The notes: generated from the letters alone by a model not told the origin. 64,000 nt of DNA from Streptomyces sp. NBC_00358 (GCF_036099295.1 NZ_CP107976.1:7440001-7504000); one strand, 5' to 3'; shown: positions 8,044 to 17,615, counted from the first letter of the stretch. Numbers and translations are program-made.

Positions 8044-9219
8044 ATGAGCGTCGGCACGGGCGGTGCCCAGAGCGCGGTGCGAGCACGGGACGTGCGCGGC
8101 ACATCCGCGTCCCCGCACGATGACACCGCCGGAGCCGGTCCCGGTCTGGGGATAGACCCCGACGACCTGCCCGACGGGATCGTCGTCGCCGACGAGGACG
8201 GCCGGGTCATCTGCTTCAACGCCGCCGCCGCCCGGATCACCGCCGTCCCCGCCGCCGACGCCCTCGGCCGGCGGCTCGAATCGGCGCTCCCCCTCGAAGA
8301 CCTGGAAGGCCGCCGCTGGTGGCAGATGACCGACCCCTACGGCGGACTCGCCATCCGCAACAGCCAGCCCGAGCGCAATCTGCTGCTCCCCGGCGGCCAT
8401 GAGGTCCTCGTCTCCGCCCGCTATGTGCGCACCAGGCCCACCGGACCCGTCCGCCGGGTCGTCGTCTGCCTGCGCGACACCGAGGCCCGCCGCCGCACCG
8501 AGCGCAGCCACGCCGAGCTGATCGCCACGGTCGCCCACGAACTGCGCTCGCCGCTCACCTCCGTCAAGGGCTTCACGGCGACCCTGCTCGCCAAGTGGGA
8601 ACGCTTCACCGACGACCAGAAGAAACTGATGCTGGAGACCGTCGACGCCGACGCGAACCGCGTCACCCGGCTCATCGCCGAGCTCCTCGACATCTCCCGC
8701 ATCGACTCCGGGCGCCTCGAACTGCGCCGCCAGCCCGTCGACATCGGCGCCGCGGTCGGCCGGCACATCCAGGCGTACGTCGCCTCGGGCCAGCCCGCCG
8801 ACCGATTCCTGCTGCGCATCGAGCAGCCGCTGCCCGCCCTCTGGGCCGACCCCGACAAGGTCGACCAGGTGCTCAGCAACCTGATCGAAAATGCGGTGCG
8901 GCACGGCGAGGGAACCGTCACCATTGACGTGGCACCCTCGGTCTCCCCGCGTGAGCGGGCGGAGGACGAGGGCGCGGCGAGTGCCACCACGTCGGTCACC
9001 GTGAGCGACGAGGGCACCGGAATCCCGGAGGAGTCCATGAACCGCGTCTTCACCCGCTTCTGGCGGGGCAGCAAGCGCGGCGGCACCGGTCTCGGGCTCT
9101 ACATCGTCAAGGGCATCGTCGAAGCCCACGGCGGCACCATCACGGTCGGCCGCGCCCCCGGCGGGGGAGCGGAGTTCCGATTTACGTTGCCCGTGGGCAC
9201 CCCGGCGTATCTCCTGTAA
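8044..9219 (+). CDS. Soluble PAS-domain sensor histidine kinase, no adjacent regulator
   Basis: A 391-residue kinase: PAS domain at about 38-145 (LPDGIVVADEDGRVICFNAAA), HisKA with phospho-acceptor His165 in VAHELRSPLTS, and HATPase with N box NLIENAVRHG, G1 DEGTGIP and G2 GGTGLGLYI. No membrane segment is visible, so it should sense an internal signal. No response regulator gene lies beside it, making it an orphan kinase; its partner is unknown. A TAGGGT at 7991-7996 is a possible -10 element about 50 bp upstream. It stands between the rRNA methyltransferase and pheS, in the same direction as both. Confidence 0.9.
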   Translation: MSVGTGGAQSAVRARDVRGTSASPHDDTAGAGPGLGIDPDDLPDGIVVADEDGRVICFNAAAARITAVPAADALGRRLESALPLEDLEGRRWWQMTDPYGGLAIRNSQPERNLLLPGGHEVLVSARYVRTRPTGPVRRVVVCLRDTEARRRTERSHAELIATVAHELRSPLTSVKGFTATLLAKWERFTDDQKKLMLETVDADANRVTRLIAELLDISRIDSGRLELRRQPVDIGAAVGRHIQAYVASGQPADRFLLRIEQPLPALWADPDKVDQVLSNLIENAVRHGEGTVTIDVAPSVSPRERAEDEGAASATTSVTVSDEGTGIPEESMNRVFTRFWRGSKRGGTGLGLYIVKGIVEAHGGTITVGRAPGGGAEFRFTLPVGTPAYLL

Positions 9220-9401
9220 CGCCGCAGCGGCCCCCACGGGCTCATCCGCACGGGAGCACCGCGAGGACGCCCAGTCCTGGGCAGGCCCCCACCCCCGTTA
9301 GACTCGGCCTTTGGCACCTTTGCGTCCACTCATCTGCGGACGATGCGTCTCCGAGTCGATGACGGGGACCCTCAGCCAGCCAACCGGAAGCACGGGAAGA
9401 G

Positions 9402-10529
9402 ATGTCGGCACCTAATAAGTCGTACGACCCTGTAGAGGTCGAGGCCTTGAAACCGGAAGAGATCGAGCGCATGCGGGACGAGGCGCTCGGCGCCTTCGCG
9501 GCCGCCGGTGACCTCGACGCGCTCCAGGAGGCCAAGGTCGCCCACACCGGCGGCACCTCTCCGCTGGCCCTCGCCAACCGCGAGATCGGCGCGCTGCCCC
9601 CGCAGGCCAAGGCCGCGGCCGGCAAGCTCGTCGGGCAGGCCCGCGGCGCCGTGAACAAGGCCCTCGCCGCGCGCCAGAGCGAGCTGGAGGCCGACCGTGA
9701 CGCCCGCGTCCTGGTCGAGGAGGCGGTGGACGTCACGCTGCCGTACGACCGCGTACCGGCCGGCGCCCGGCATCCGCTCACCACCATGATGGAGCGGGTC
9801 GCGGACGTCTTCGTGTCCATGGGATACGAGGTCGCCGAGGGCCCCGAGGTCGAGGCGGAGTGGTTCAACTTCGACGCCCTGAACTTCACGCCCGACCACC
9901 CGGCCCGGCAGATGCAGGACACCTTCTTCGTCCAGGGCCCCCAGGGCACGGAAGGCGACGAGTCCGGTGTCGTGCTGCGCACCCACACCTCGCCGGTGCA
10001 GGCCCGCGCCCTGCTCGACCGGGAGCCGCCCGTCTACGTCGTGTGCCCCGGCCGCGTGTACCGCACGGACGAGCTCGACGCCACGCACACCCCGGTCTTC
10101 CACCAGATCGAGCTGCTGGCCGTGGACGAGGGCCTGACCATGGCCGACCTCAAGGGCACCCTGGACCACATGGTCCAGTCGCTCTTCGGCTCGGACATGA
10201 AGACCCGGCTGCGCCCGAACTACTTCCCCTTCACCGAGCCGTCCGCCGAGATGGACATGCTCTGCTACGTCTGCAAGGGCGAGTCCGTCGGCAACCCCGA
10301 CCGCCCCTGCCGGACCTGCTCCTCCGAGGGCTGGATCGAGCTCGGCGGCTGCGGCATGGTCAACCCGCGGGTGCTCGTCGCCTGTGGCGTCGACCCGGAG
10401 AAGTACAGCGGATTCGCCTTCGGGTTCGGCATCGAACGGATGCTGATGTTCCGCCACAACGTAGAAGACATGCGAGACATGGTCGAGGGTGACGTCCGGT
10501 TCACCCGGCCGTTCGGGATGGAGATCTGA
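9402..10529 (+). CDS. pheS: Phenylalanyl-tRNA synthetase alpha subunit
   Basis: Catalytic subunit of the alpha2-beta2 synthetase that charges tRNA-Phe. It has an N-terminal coiled coil (residues about 1-100) and the class II core: motif 1 region FVSMGYEVAEGPEVE, LNFTPDHPARQMQDTFF, motif 2 GRVYRTDELDATHTPVFHQ and motif 3 GFAFGFGIERMLMFRH. Full length at 375 residues. GAAGAG precedes the ATG. The stop shares one base with the pheT start (TGATG). I looked for a Phe-rich leader peptide in the 180 bp upstream and found none. Confidence 0.97.
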   Translation: MSAPNKSYDPVEVEALKPEEIERMRDEALGAFAAAGDLDALQEAKVAHTGGTSPLALANREIGALPPQAKAAAGKLVGQARGAVNKALAARQSELEADRDARVLVEEAVDVTLPYDRVPAGARHPLTTMMERVADVFVSMGYEVAEGPEVEAEWFNFDALNFTPDHPARQMQDTFFVQGPQGTEGDESGVVLRTHTSPVQARALLDREPPVYVVCPGRVYRTDELDATHTPVFHQIELLAVDEGLTMADLKGTLDHMVQSLFGSDMKTRLRPNYFPFTEPSAEMDMLCYVCKGESVGNPDRPCRTCSSEGWIELGGCGMVNPRVLVACGVDPEKYSGFAFGFGIERMLMFRHNVEDMRDMVEGDVRFTRPFGMEI

Positions 10530-13033
10530 TGCGGGTCCCGCTTTCTTGGCTGCGGGAGTACGTCGACCTGCCGGCGACGGAGACCGGGCGCGACGTCCAG
10601 GCCAAGCTCATTTCGGCAGGCCTCGAGGTCGAGACCGTCGAGCCGCTCGGCGCCGACCTCAAGGGCCCCCTGGTCGTCGGCCAGGTGCTCACCATCGAGG
10701 AACTGACGGAGTTCAAGAAGCCCATCCGCTTCTGCACCGTCGACGTCGGCACCGCCAACGGCACCGGTGAGCCCCAGGAGATCGTCTGCGGCGCCCGCAA
10801 CTTCGCCGTCGGCGACAAGGTCGTCGTGGTGCTGCCCGGCGCCGTCCTGCCCGGCAACTTCGCGATCGCCGCGCGCAAGACGTACGGCAAGACCTCGCAC
10901 GGCATGATCTGCTCCGGCGACGAGCTCGGCATGGGCGACGACGGCAGCGGCGGCATCATCGTGCTGCCGCCGGAGATGGAACCCGGCACCGACGCGATCG
11001 AGCTGCTCCAGCTCGTCGACGAGGTTCTCGACATCGCCGTCACGCCCGACCGCGGCTACGCCCTGTCCCTGCGCGGTGTGGCCCGCGAGGCCGCCATCGC
11101 GTACGGCCTGCCGCTGCGCGACCCCGCGCTGCTCGACGTACCGGCCCCGAACGCGTTCGGCTACCCGGTGCGGGTCTCGGACCCGATGGGCTGCGACCGC
11201 TTCACCGCCCGTACGGTGACCGGCCTCGACCCCGACGCCCAGTCCCCGATCTGGCTGCGGCGCCGACTGCAGAAGGCCGGCATGCGCCCGGTCTCGCTCG
11301 CCGTCGACATCACCAACTACGTGATGCTGGAGCTCGGCCAGCCGCTGCACGCCTACGACCGCAGCCGGGTCCAGGGCACGATCGGCGTGCGCCGGGCCGA
11401 GCAGGGCGAGAAGCTCACCACCCTCGACGGCGTCAAGCGCACGCTGGACGCCGGGGACCTGGTGATCACCGACGACCGCGGCCCCATCGGCCTCGCGGGC
11501 GTCATGGGCGGCGCCAACACGGAGATCGACGACACCGAGGGCACCACGACCGAGGTCGTCATCGAGGCCGCGCACTTCGACGCGATCTCGATCGCCCGCA
11601 CGGCCCGCCGTCACAAGCTGGCCTCCGAGGCGTCCAAGCGCTTCGAGCGCGGTGTCGACCCGCAGGCCGCCTCCGCGGCGGCCCAGCGGACCGTCGACCT
11701 GCTCGTGCTCCTCGCGGGCGGCACCGCCGACGCCGGGGTCACCGACGTGATCACGCCGTCCGCGCCGCACACCATCACCATCCCGGCGAACCACCCGGAC
11801 AAGGTGGCCGGTGTCGACTACGGCCGCGAGACCGTCGTGCGCCGCCTCCAGCAGGTCGGCTGCGACGTCTACGGCCAGGACGAGCTGCTCGTCACCGTGC
11901 CTTCGTGGCGGCCCGACCTGACGGACCCGAACGACCTCGCCGAAGAGGTCATCCGGCTGGAGGGCTACGAGAACCTGCCCTCCACGCTGCCCAAGCCCCC
12001 GGCGGGCCTCGGCCTGACCGGCCGGCAGCGGCTGCACCGCCGGATCGGCCGCGCGCTGGCCGGCGCGGGATACGTCGAGGCGCTGAACTACCCGTTCATG
12101 GGCGAGCAGGTCCTCGACCAGCTCGGCCTGGCCGACGACGACCCGAAGCGCAGGCTCGTCAAACTGGTCAACCCGCTCTCCGACGAGGAGCCCGCGCTCC
12201 GTACGACGCTGCTGCCGGGCCTGCTGCACGCCCTGCGCCGCAACGACGGACGCGGCAGCCACGACCTGGCGCTCTTCGAGACGGGCCTGGTCTTCCACCC
12301 GCAGGAGGAACTGCGGGTCGCCGGGCGGCTGCCCGTCGACCGCCGTCCCACCGACGAGGAGATCGCGTCCCTGACCGCCGCGCTGCCCCTCCAGCCCCGG
12401 CACGCCGCCGTCGTCCTCGCGGGCGCCCGCGAGCAGGCCGGCTGGTGGGGCAAGGGCCGTCCGGCCGACTGGGCCGACGCGGTCGAGGCCGCGCGCACCC
12501 TGGCCCGCGAGTCGGGGACCGAACTCCTCGTCCGCTCCGGCCAGTACGGGCCGTGGCACCCGGGCCGCTGCGCCGAGCTCGCCGTCGTCGTGGAGGGCGC
12601 GGAGCAGGTCATCGGGTACGCCGGTGAGCTGCACCCCGGTGTGCTGAAGACGCTGGGCCTGCCCGCGCGCACCTGCGCGATGGAGCTCGACCTGGACGTG
12701 CTGGAGCGCGCGAGCTCGGGCCACCCCAAGGGGCCCAAGATCTCGACGTTCCCGGTCGCCACGCAGGATGTCGCGCTGGTCGTCGACAAGTCCGTCCCGC
12801 ACACGGACGTCGAGGCCGCGCTGCACAAGGGCGCGGGTGAACTCCTCGAATCCATCCGGCTGTTCGACGAGTACGAGAGCGAGCAGCTCGGCGAGGACAA
12901 GAAGTCCCTCGCCTACGCGCTGCGGTTCCGTGCCGCCGACCGCACACTGACCGTCGACGAGGCCTCCGCGGCCCGCGACGCGGCGGTGGCGCTGGCGGCC
13001 GAGCGCACGGGAGCGGTGTTGCGCGGAGCCTAG
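10529..13033 (+). CDS. pheT: Phenylalanyl-tRNA synthetase beta subunit
   Basis: An 834-residue beta subunit, complete. In order: tRNA-binding EMAP-like domain (about 40-150, with VCGARNFAVGDKVVVVLPGA), B3/B4 editing domain (about 210-370), B5 domain (about 400-470), the catalytic-like core, and the C-terminal ferredoxin-fold anticodon-binding domain (about 740-834, FPVATQDVALVVDKSVPHTDVE). Translation is coupled to pheS through the overlap TGATG. A long hairpin terminator follows. Confidence 0.97.
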   Translation: MRVPLSWLREYVDLPATETGRDVQAKLISAGLEVETVEPLGADLKGPLVVGQVLTIEELTEFKKPIRFCTVDVGTANGTGEPQEIVCGARNFAVGDKVVVVLPGAVLPGNFAIAARKTYGKTSHGMICSGDELGMGDDGSGGIIVLPPEMEPGTDAIELLQLVDEVLDIAVTPDRGYALSLRGVAREAAIAYGLPLRDPALLDVPAPNAFGYPVRVSDPMGCDRFTARTVTGLDPDAQSPIWLRRRLQKAGMRPVSLAVDITNYVMLELGQPLHAYDRSRVQGTIGVRRAEQGEKLTTLDGVKRTLDAGDLVITDDRGPIGLAGVMGGANTEIDDTEGTTTEVVIEAAHFDAISIARTARRHKLASEASKRFERGVDPQAASAAAQRTVDLLVLLAGGTADAGVTDVITPSAPHTITIPANHPDKVAGVDYGRETVVRRLQQVGCDVYGQDELLVTVPSWRPDLTDPNDLAEEVIRLEGYENLPSTLPKPPAGLGLTGRQRLHRRIGRALAGAGYVEALNYPFMGEQVLDQLGLADDDPKRRLVKLVNPLSDEEPALRTTLLPGLLHALRRNDGRGSHDLALFETGLVFHPQEELRVAGRLPVDRRPTDEEIASLTAALPLQPRHAAVVLAGAREQAGWWGKGRPADWADAVEAARTLARESGTELLVRSGQYGPWHPGRCAELAVVVEGAEQVIGYAGELHPGVLKTLGLPARTCAMELDLDVLERASSGHPKGPKISTFPVATQDVALVVDKSVPHTDVEAALHKGAGELLESIRLFDEYESEQLGEDKKSLAYALRFRAADRTLTVDEASAARDAAVALAAERTGAVLRGA

Positions 13034-13052
13034 AGGCTCCACCGGGTGTGCC

Positions 13053-13114
13053 GGGGGACCGTGCGCCGTCGGGTGGCCGTGGATCGTCCACGGCCGGACG
13101 GCGCACGGTCCCCC
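13053..13114 (+). terminator. Two-tier hairpin terminator after pheT
   Basis: An outer perfect 18-bp stem (13053-13070 with 13097-13114, GGGGGACCGTGCGCCGTC and its complement) encloses a second 9-bp stem GGCCGTGGA/TCCACGGCC (13075-13083 and 13087-13095) with a 3-nt loop. A short TTTT run follows at 13121. Confidence 0.85.
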
Positions 13115-13396
13115 GCCGCCTTTTCCGGTCGGTTCCCGCCGGTCTCGGCCTGCCCGGTCCGGTCGGTTCCCCCTGACTTCCGGACTGCCCGCAGCGGGCG
13201 GTTCCCGGGCTCTGCCTGCGGAGAACGGGCGGTACCACCGCTCCGGCCTGCATAAATGCGCGCGCCGGAAGACACCTCACTCATTCGGGTGACATGTCCG
13301 GGCGATCCGGCCCGGCCGGGCCGGGCGGTCGACAGAATCGGACCGGTCTCTCCGAGGCCGTCTGCGCTGTCCGTGCCTATTGGGGGGCCAATCGGC
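13115..13396 (+). promoter_or_regulatory. pheT-PP2C intergenic region with ARG-box-like site
   Basis: About 280 bp after the pheT terminator without a gene I can support. An AT-rich island TGCATAAATGCG at 13249-13260 resembles the ARG-box half seen before argC (TTGCATAAACGTGC). Further on, GGGGGG at 13382-13387 is the probable ribosome site of the phosphatase. Confidence 0.35.
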
Positions 13397-14644
13397 ATGA
13401 TCCGTATCAAGGCTGGGGTTCCCCGCAGGGCGACGCTCCGGACGCATTCGCGGAACCCGGCCAGGGCGGTCCTCGGGCCGCGGCGCCGCGGCGGTCGGCT
13501 GAGGGCCGGCTTCGACCGGGCGGTGCGCGGTCGCAGACCCCGCATCGGGTTCACCCGTGGGGACTGCGGACCGGGCACGCACGGCCGTCTCGGTCACCGG
13601 GCCCGCCGCACGGCCGACCGGGCGCCGCTGCGCCGGGCGGTGAACCTGGGGCTGCCCGCGGTCTGGGGCGCGCTGGCGATCTCGTACAAGATGGCCTGTC
13701 CGCTCGCCCAGCAGAACGGACTCGGTGCCCGCATCGTCACCAGCGCCGTCTTCTTCGCGGTCGGCGCCGGTCTGATACTCCATGTCAGAAGAGCGCTGCT
13801 GCGCGAGCTCCGGCAGGTCCGCAGGGTCGCGGGCGCCGCGCAGAGCGTGCTGCTGCGCCCGCTGCCACCGCGTATCGACGGGCTGAACATCGCCGCCGCC
13901 CAGCTCTCCGCGGACCACGGCGCGAGCATCGGCGGCGATCTGTACGAGGCGATCGCCACCGAGCACGGGGTACGGGTCGTGATGGGGGACGTGCGCGGGC
14001 ACGGGCTGGGCGCCATCGGGACCGTGGCCGCCGTCCTCGGCAGCTTCCGCGAGGCCGCGCACGACGAACCCGAACTCGGCGGCGTCCTGCGAAGACTGGA
14101 GCGGGCGCTGGGGCGGCATCTGTGCGAGCGGGACCGGGCCGAGCATCTTTCGGCAGGCCTCGACCCCGACAGCCCGGCCGCCGAGGAGTTCGTGACCGTT
14201 CTGCTGCTGGAGATCCGCGGCGACGGCGAGGTGCACGCCCTCAACTGCGGCCATCCCTGGCCGTATCTGCTCGGCAGGGGCCGCGTCCGGCCGCTCGTGC
14301 GTGCCGAACCGCTGCCCCCGCTCGGGCCGTTCCCGCTGCCGCCCGGTCTCCCGGCCGAGCCCTGCGGCCGACTCCGGCCCGGCGAGGGTCTCTTCCTGCA
14401 CACCGACGGTGTCGAGGACGCGCGGGACACCCGGGGGCGGTTCTTCCCGCTGCTCCCGGCGCTCACGGCGGCCGTCCGCGACGGGCCCGTCGTACCGCAG
14501 GCCGTGCTGGGCGCGGTGTTCACCGGCCTGCTGCGCCACACCGGCGGCCGGCCCGACGACGATGTGGCGCTCCTGGTGCTCCACAACGACCGTCGGCCGG
14601 TCGCCCTGAATCAGGGCCGTGTGTCCCATCACCTGCCCCGCTAG
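13397..14644 (+). CDS. Membrane PP2C (SpoIIE-type) serine/threonine phosphatase
   Basis: Residues about 86-133 hold two membrane helices (LGLPAVWGALAISYKMACPL and TSAVFFAVGAGLILHV); the rest is a cytosolic SpoIIE/PP2C domain with GGDLYEA (metal ligand Asp181), MGDVRGHG, NCGHPWPYLL, LHTDGVEDARD and DDDVALLVL. Such phosphatases act on anti-sigma-factor antagonists or other phosphoproteins; no partner gene lies nearby. The open frame extends upstream to 13256, but the ATG at 13397 has GGGGGG about 9 nt before it and gives a sensible N-terminus. The ~85 residues before the helices are very Arg-rich. Confidence 0.85.
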   Translation: MIRIKAGVPRRATLRTHSRNPARAVLGPRRRGGRLRAGFDRAVRGRRPRIGFTRGDCGPGTHGRLGHRARRTADRAPLRRAVNLGLPAVWGALAISYKMACPLAQQNGLGARIVTSAVFFAVGAGLILHVRRALLRELRQVRRVAGAAQSVLLRPLPPRIDGLNIAAAQLSADHGASIGGDLYEAIATEHGVRVVMGDVRGHGLGAIGTVAAVLGSFREAAHDEPELGGVLRRLERALGRHLCERDRAEHLSAGLDPDSPAAEEFVTVLLLEIRGDGEVHALNCGHPWPYLLGRGRVRPLVRAEPLPPLGPFPLPPGLPAEPCGRLRPGEGLFLHTDGVEDARDTRGRFFPLLPALTAAVRDGPVVPQAVLGAVFTGLLRHTGGRPDDDVALLVLHNDRRPVALNQGRVSHHLPR

Positions 14645-15040
14645 GGCGAGTTGTGGGAGCGGCGGCATGCGGTTCCGCGCTCCCGGCGGCGACCGGCCAC
14701 GGGACCCGCGCCCGGACGACCGGAGTCCCGCGGTCGCCCCGGCCGGGCCGGCTCTGCCGTCCGCCCGGCCACGGAGTGTCGGGCAGGCGGCCGGGCGGAC
14801 GGCGCGGAGCGGGCCGCCGTACTGTACGAGGGGGAGCCGGCGGCCCGGCCGGCCTCTTGCGAGGCATTTCAGTCAACCGGTACGAAACCCTCTGCGACAG
14901 CGCGCGTACCGCGCGAATGCGGGCATTCCCTTCACACCCCGTGTGAAGGGGGAGTACTACTCTCTCTGGTGCGGTCCGGCACGGTTCGCGCGGTCGGTCA
15001 CGATCTGCGCCGTCGGCAACGAGCCCTCGGGGGGCCTTCC
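14645..15040 (+). promoter_or_regulatory. Regulatory region of HTH-TPR regulator with perfect inverted repeat
   Basis: Nearly 400 bp without a supportable gene. The clear element is a perfect inverted repeat CCCTTCACAC-CCC-GTGTGAAGGG at 14928-14950, about 90 bp before the regulator start, immediately followed by GGGAGTACTACTCTCT. It may be an operator, possibly for autoregulation, or an mRNA hairpin. Confidence 0.5.
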
Positions 15041-16381
15041 ATGCAGCCCAACACTCTGCTCGACGCGATCCTCGACGAGGCAGGCATCTCGCACGCGGGA
15101 CTCGCCGCCCACGTCAACCAGGCGGGGCGGGCCCGCGGTCTCGCGCTGCGCTACGAACACACCGCCGTGGCGCGGTGGTTGAAGGGCCAGCGGCCGCGCG
15201 GCCAGGTGCCCGACCTGATCTGCGAGGTGCTCGCGGGGCGGCTGCACCGGCCCGTCACGCTCGACGACATCGGCCTCGGGGTCCCCGGCGAACCCTCCGC
15301 CCCGCACGCCGGCACGCTCTCCGGATTCGTCGAACGCGCCACAGCCCTGTGGCGGTCCGACGAGCAGCAGCGCCCGCACATCCTCGGTGCCCCGGCCGTC
15401 ACCGGTACCCCCGCGGTGATGCCCGTGTGGGAGTGGGAGAACCCGCCCGAGGACGTGGACGTCTCACGCGGCGGCCGCCATCACGTCAGCATGGCCGACA
15501 TCGAGATGCTGCGCGCGGCGCGGGCCCACTACGAGCAGATGTACCGAAAGGCCGGAGGCATCGCGACCCGCACCCGGATCGTCGGCTTCCTCAACTCCGA
15601 GACCGCCCCCTTGCTGCGCGGCGGCTACACCGACGCCACGGGTCGTCAACTCCACCGTGCCACCGGCGGGTTGGTGGCCATCGCGGGCATCTGCGCCTAT
15701 GACTCCGACGCGCACGGACTCGCCCAGCGCTACTTCCACCAGGCACTGCGGCTGGCGAAGGCCAGCGGGGACAGGGGACTTGGCGCCTACGTCATAGCTC
15801 TGCTCGTCAACCAGTCGCTGTTCATGCGCGAATACCGGCAGGCGGTCGCCTTCGCCGAGGCCGCGCTGCGTGCCGCGGGGCGCCACATCACCCCGGCGCT
15901 CGCCTCCGACCTGTACGCGATGCAGGCAAAGGCGTACGCACACCTCGGCGACGGCAGCAGCGCGCTGTCCTGCATACGTCGTGCCGAGCAGGCCGCCGAG
16001 CGCATCCGGCGCGGTTACGAGCCCGACGAGACCGGCTATGTCCAGCCGGGACTGGTCAACGTACAGGTGGCGGAGGCGTTGCTCAGCCTCGGCGACCTGG
16101 TGGCCGCGGCGGAGCACGCCGTGGCCGCCGTGGACACTCCGGCGCACGACCGGGGGCGCGTGCACCGGCTGGCCATGCTCAGCCAGATCGAACTGCGCCA
16201 GGGCAATGCCGACAAGGCGGTGGCGACGGCCGTCCAGATGGCGGAGCAGGCGCGGGGGATGGAGTCCCAGCGGCTGCGTGACAGACTCCGCGCGGTACGC
16301 GAGCACCTGGTGCGCAGCGGTTGTGCGGGCACGACCGAGGCGGCCGAACTGATCGACGGCGCACTGCGCGTACCGCTGTAG
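15041..16381 (+). CDS. HTH plus TPR transcriptional regulator, NsdA-like
   Basis: A 446-residue protein. Residues about 1-65 form an HTH-like region (LLDAILDEAGISHAGLAAHVN ... EHTAVARWLKGQRPRG) typical of a Streptomyces group of developmental and antibiotic regulators related to NsdA. From about residue 145 on, it is all alpha-helical with tetratricopeptide-type repeats (ALRLAKASGDRGLGAYVIALL, SALSCIRRAEQAAERI, LLSLGDLVAAAEHAV). I chose the ATG at 15041 since homology-like sequence starts there; the longer open frame to 14651 is not convincing. Assignment to the NsdA group rests on overall architecture, not on a search. Confidence 0.75.
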   Translation: MQPNTLLDAILDEAGISHAGLAAHVNQAGRARGLALRYEHTAVARWLKGQRPRGQVPDLICEVLAGRLHRPVTLDDIGLGVPGEPSAPHAGTLSGFVERATALWRSDEQQRPHILGAPAVTGTPAVMPVWEWENPPEDVDVSRGGRHHVSMADIEMLRAARAHYEQMYRKAGGIATRTRIVGFLNSETAPLLRGGYTDATGRQLHRATGGLVAIAGICAYDSDAHGLAQRYFHQALRLAKASGDRGLGAYVIALLVNQSLFMREYRQAVAFAEAALRAAGRHITPALASDLYAMQAKAYAHLGDGSSALSCIRRAEQAAERIRRGYEPDETGYVQPGLVNVQVAEALLSLGDLVAAAEHAVAAVDTPAHDRGRVHRLAMLSQIELRQGNADKAVATAVQMAEQARGMESQRLRDRLRAVREHLVRSGCAGTTEAAELIDGALRVPL

Positions 16382-16570
16382 GGAGCACCCCGGACAGCCG
16401 CTTCACGGGCCGCTTCGGGCGGTCCCTTCACGAGCCCTGCCGGAACGGCGGCCGCCGTTCCGCCGGTCACTGTTCACCGCCACCGCGCTGCGCTCCGACC
16501 CCTGTGAGCCCTGCTGCCAGGACGCTGCTGCTGCGATATTGCCATCTACTCGGCGGAAGGTGGCAGAACC

Positions 16571-17116
16571 GTGCAGTGGACGAAACAGAACGAACAAACT
16601 GTCTATGAAAACCGCTGGTTCAGCGTCAATCTCGCAGATGTGGAGCTGCCGGACGGGCGGCACCTCGATCACTTCCTGATCCGGCTGAGGCCCGTCGCCG
16701 TCGCCACGGTGGTGAACGAGGCCAACGAGGTGCTGCTCCTTTGGCGGCACCGCTTCATCACCGACAGCTGGGGATGGGAACTCGCGGCGGGTGTGGTGGA
16801 GGACGGCGAGGACATCGCCGTGGCGGCGGCCCGCGAACTGGAGGAGGAGACCGGGTGGCGGCCGGGACCCCTGCGGCATCTGATGAGTGTCGAGCCCTCC
16901 AACGGGCTCACCGACGCCCGGCACCACATCTACTGGGCCGACGAGGGTGCCTACACCGGACACCCCGTGGACGACTTCGAGTCCGACCGCCGGGAATGGG
17001 TTCCCCTGAAACTCGTTCCCGACATGGTCGCCCGCGGTGAGGTCCCGGCCGCCAACATGGCGGCCGCGCTGCTCCTCCTGCACCATCTCAGGCTCGGGCA
17101 GGACGCGTTGCCCTGA
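16571..17116 (+). CDS. NUDIX hydrolase
   Basis: A 181-residue Nudix enzyme with an intact Nudix box, GVVEDGEDIAVAAARELEEETGW (pattern Gx5Ex7REUxEExGU), at about residues 76-98. The fold before it (VYENRWFSVNLADVELPDG) resembles ADP-ribose / nucleotide-sugar pyrophosphatases, which clear toxic or signalling nucleoside diphosphates; the actual substrate is not determined. GGAAGG lies upstream of the GTG start. It is convergent with the small membrane protein gene that follows. Confidence 0.88.
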   Translation: MQWTKQNEQTVYENRWFSVNLADVELPDGRHLDHFLIRLRPVAVATVVNEANEVLLLWRHRFITDSWGWELAAGVVEDGEDIAVAAARELEEETGWRPGPLRHLMSVEPSNGLTDARHHIYWADEGAYTGHPVDDFESDRREWVPLKLVPDMVARGEVPAANMAAALLLLHHLRLGQDALP

Positions 17117-17154
17117 ACCGTTCCCCCCTCACAACTCCCTGGGCCGGGCGGTTC

Positions 17155-17412
17155 CTAGCGGCCCAGGGCCTGCCAGACCGCGACGGCCAGTGCGCCCACG
17201 GCCGCGACGACGGCGACGGTGGGCAGTGGCCAGCGCGTGTGTTCCAGCGCGACGATCCGTGTGCTGAGGTCATCGAGATCCTTGGCCGTCTGGTCGTCGC
17301 GCTGAGTGAGCAGTGCCAGCCCTCCCTCGATGCGGGTGAACCCCACTTCGAGGGACCGGCGTAACTCCGCGAGTTCCTTGGGTGCCACGGGATGCTCGGG
17401 GTCGGCGGTCAC
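17155..17412 (-). CDS. Small coiled-coil protein with C-terminal membrane anchor
   Basis: An 85-residue protein with a predicted amphipathic coiled coil (about 12-55, LAELRRSLEVGFTRIEGGLALL ... DLDDLSTRIVALE) and a C-terminal helix (TVAVVAAVGALAVAVWQAL). This layout resembles the XhlA / small phage-type membrane proteins, but no phage genes surround it. The GTG at 17412 has AAGGAG 7 nt before it; the longer frame to 17466 lacks a ribosome site. Function unknown. Confidence 0.65.
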   Translation of the reverse strand: MTADPEHPVAPKELAELRRSLEVGFTRIEGGLALLTQRDDQTAKDLDDLSTRIVALEHTRWPLPTVAVVAAVGALAVAVWQALGR

Positions 17413-17538
17413 GGGTCCGCTCCTTTCCGTAGTCGGCACATCCCTTGTCCGTGCACGGAAAGTCAACTCGCCTGGTGGACGCGTGGGGAGCGTGTGCGCG
17501 GGGCATATGCGGGCCCGGTGCGCACACGGCGTGTGAAC

Positions 17539-17578
17539 GGCGCGGGCCCGGCACCGCGAAGGGTGCCGGGCCCGCGCC
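17539..17578 (-). terminator. Perfect 17-bp hairpin
   Basis: GGCGCGGGCCCGGCACC / GGTGCCGGGCCCGCGCC with loop GCGAAG, lying 38 bp after the stop of the leftward hydroxyacyl-CoA dehydrogenase gene. No T run, but stem stability makes a terminator role likely. Confidence 0.75.
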
Positions 17579-17615
17579 CGCCCTGCCTCCGAGAACGGAG
17601 GTCAGCGCTCCGTTG

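Noticed and set aside
9220..9401. Phe-rich leader peptide or T-box before pheS
   Set aside because: No ORF with Phe codons and no T-box core; only a small GCCCAG/CTGGGC hairpin.
10265..13042. 925-codon open frame antisense to pheT
   Set aside because: No recognisable domain, composition typical of an antisense frame, and pheT is unquestionable.
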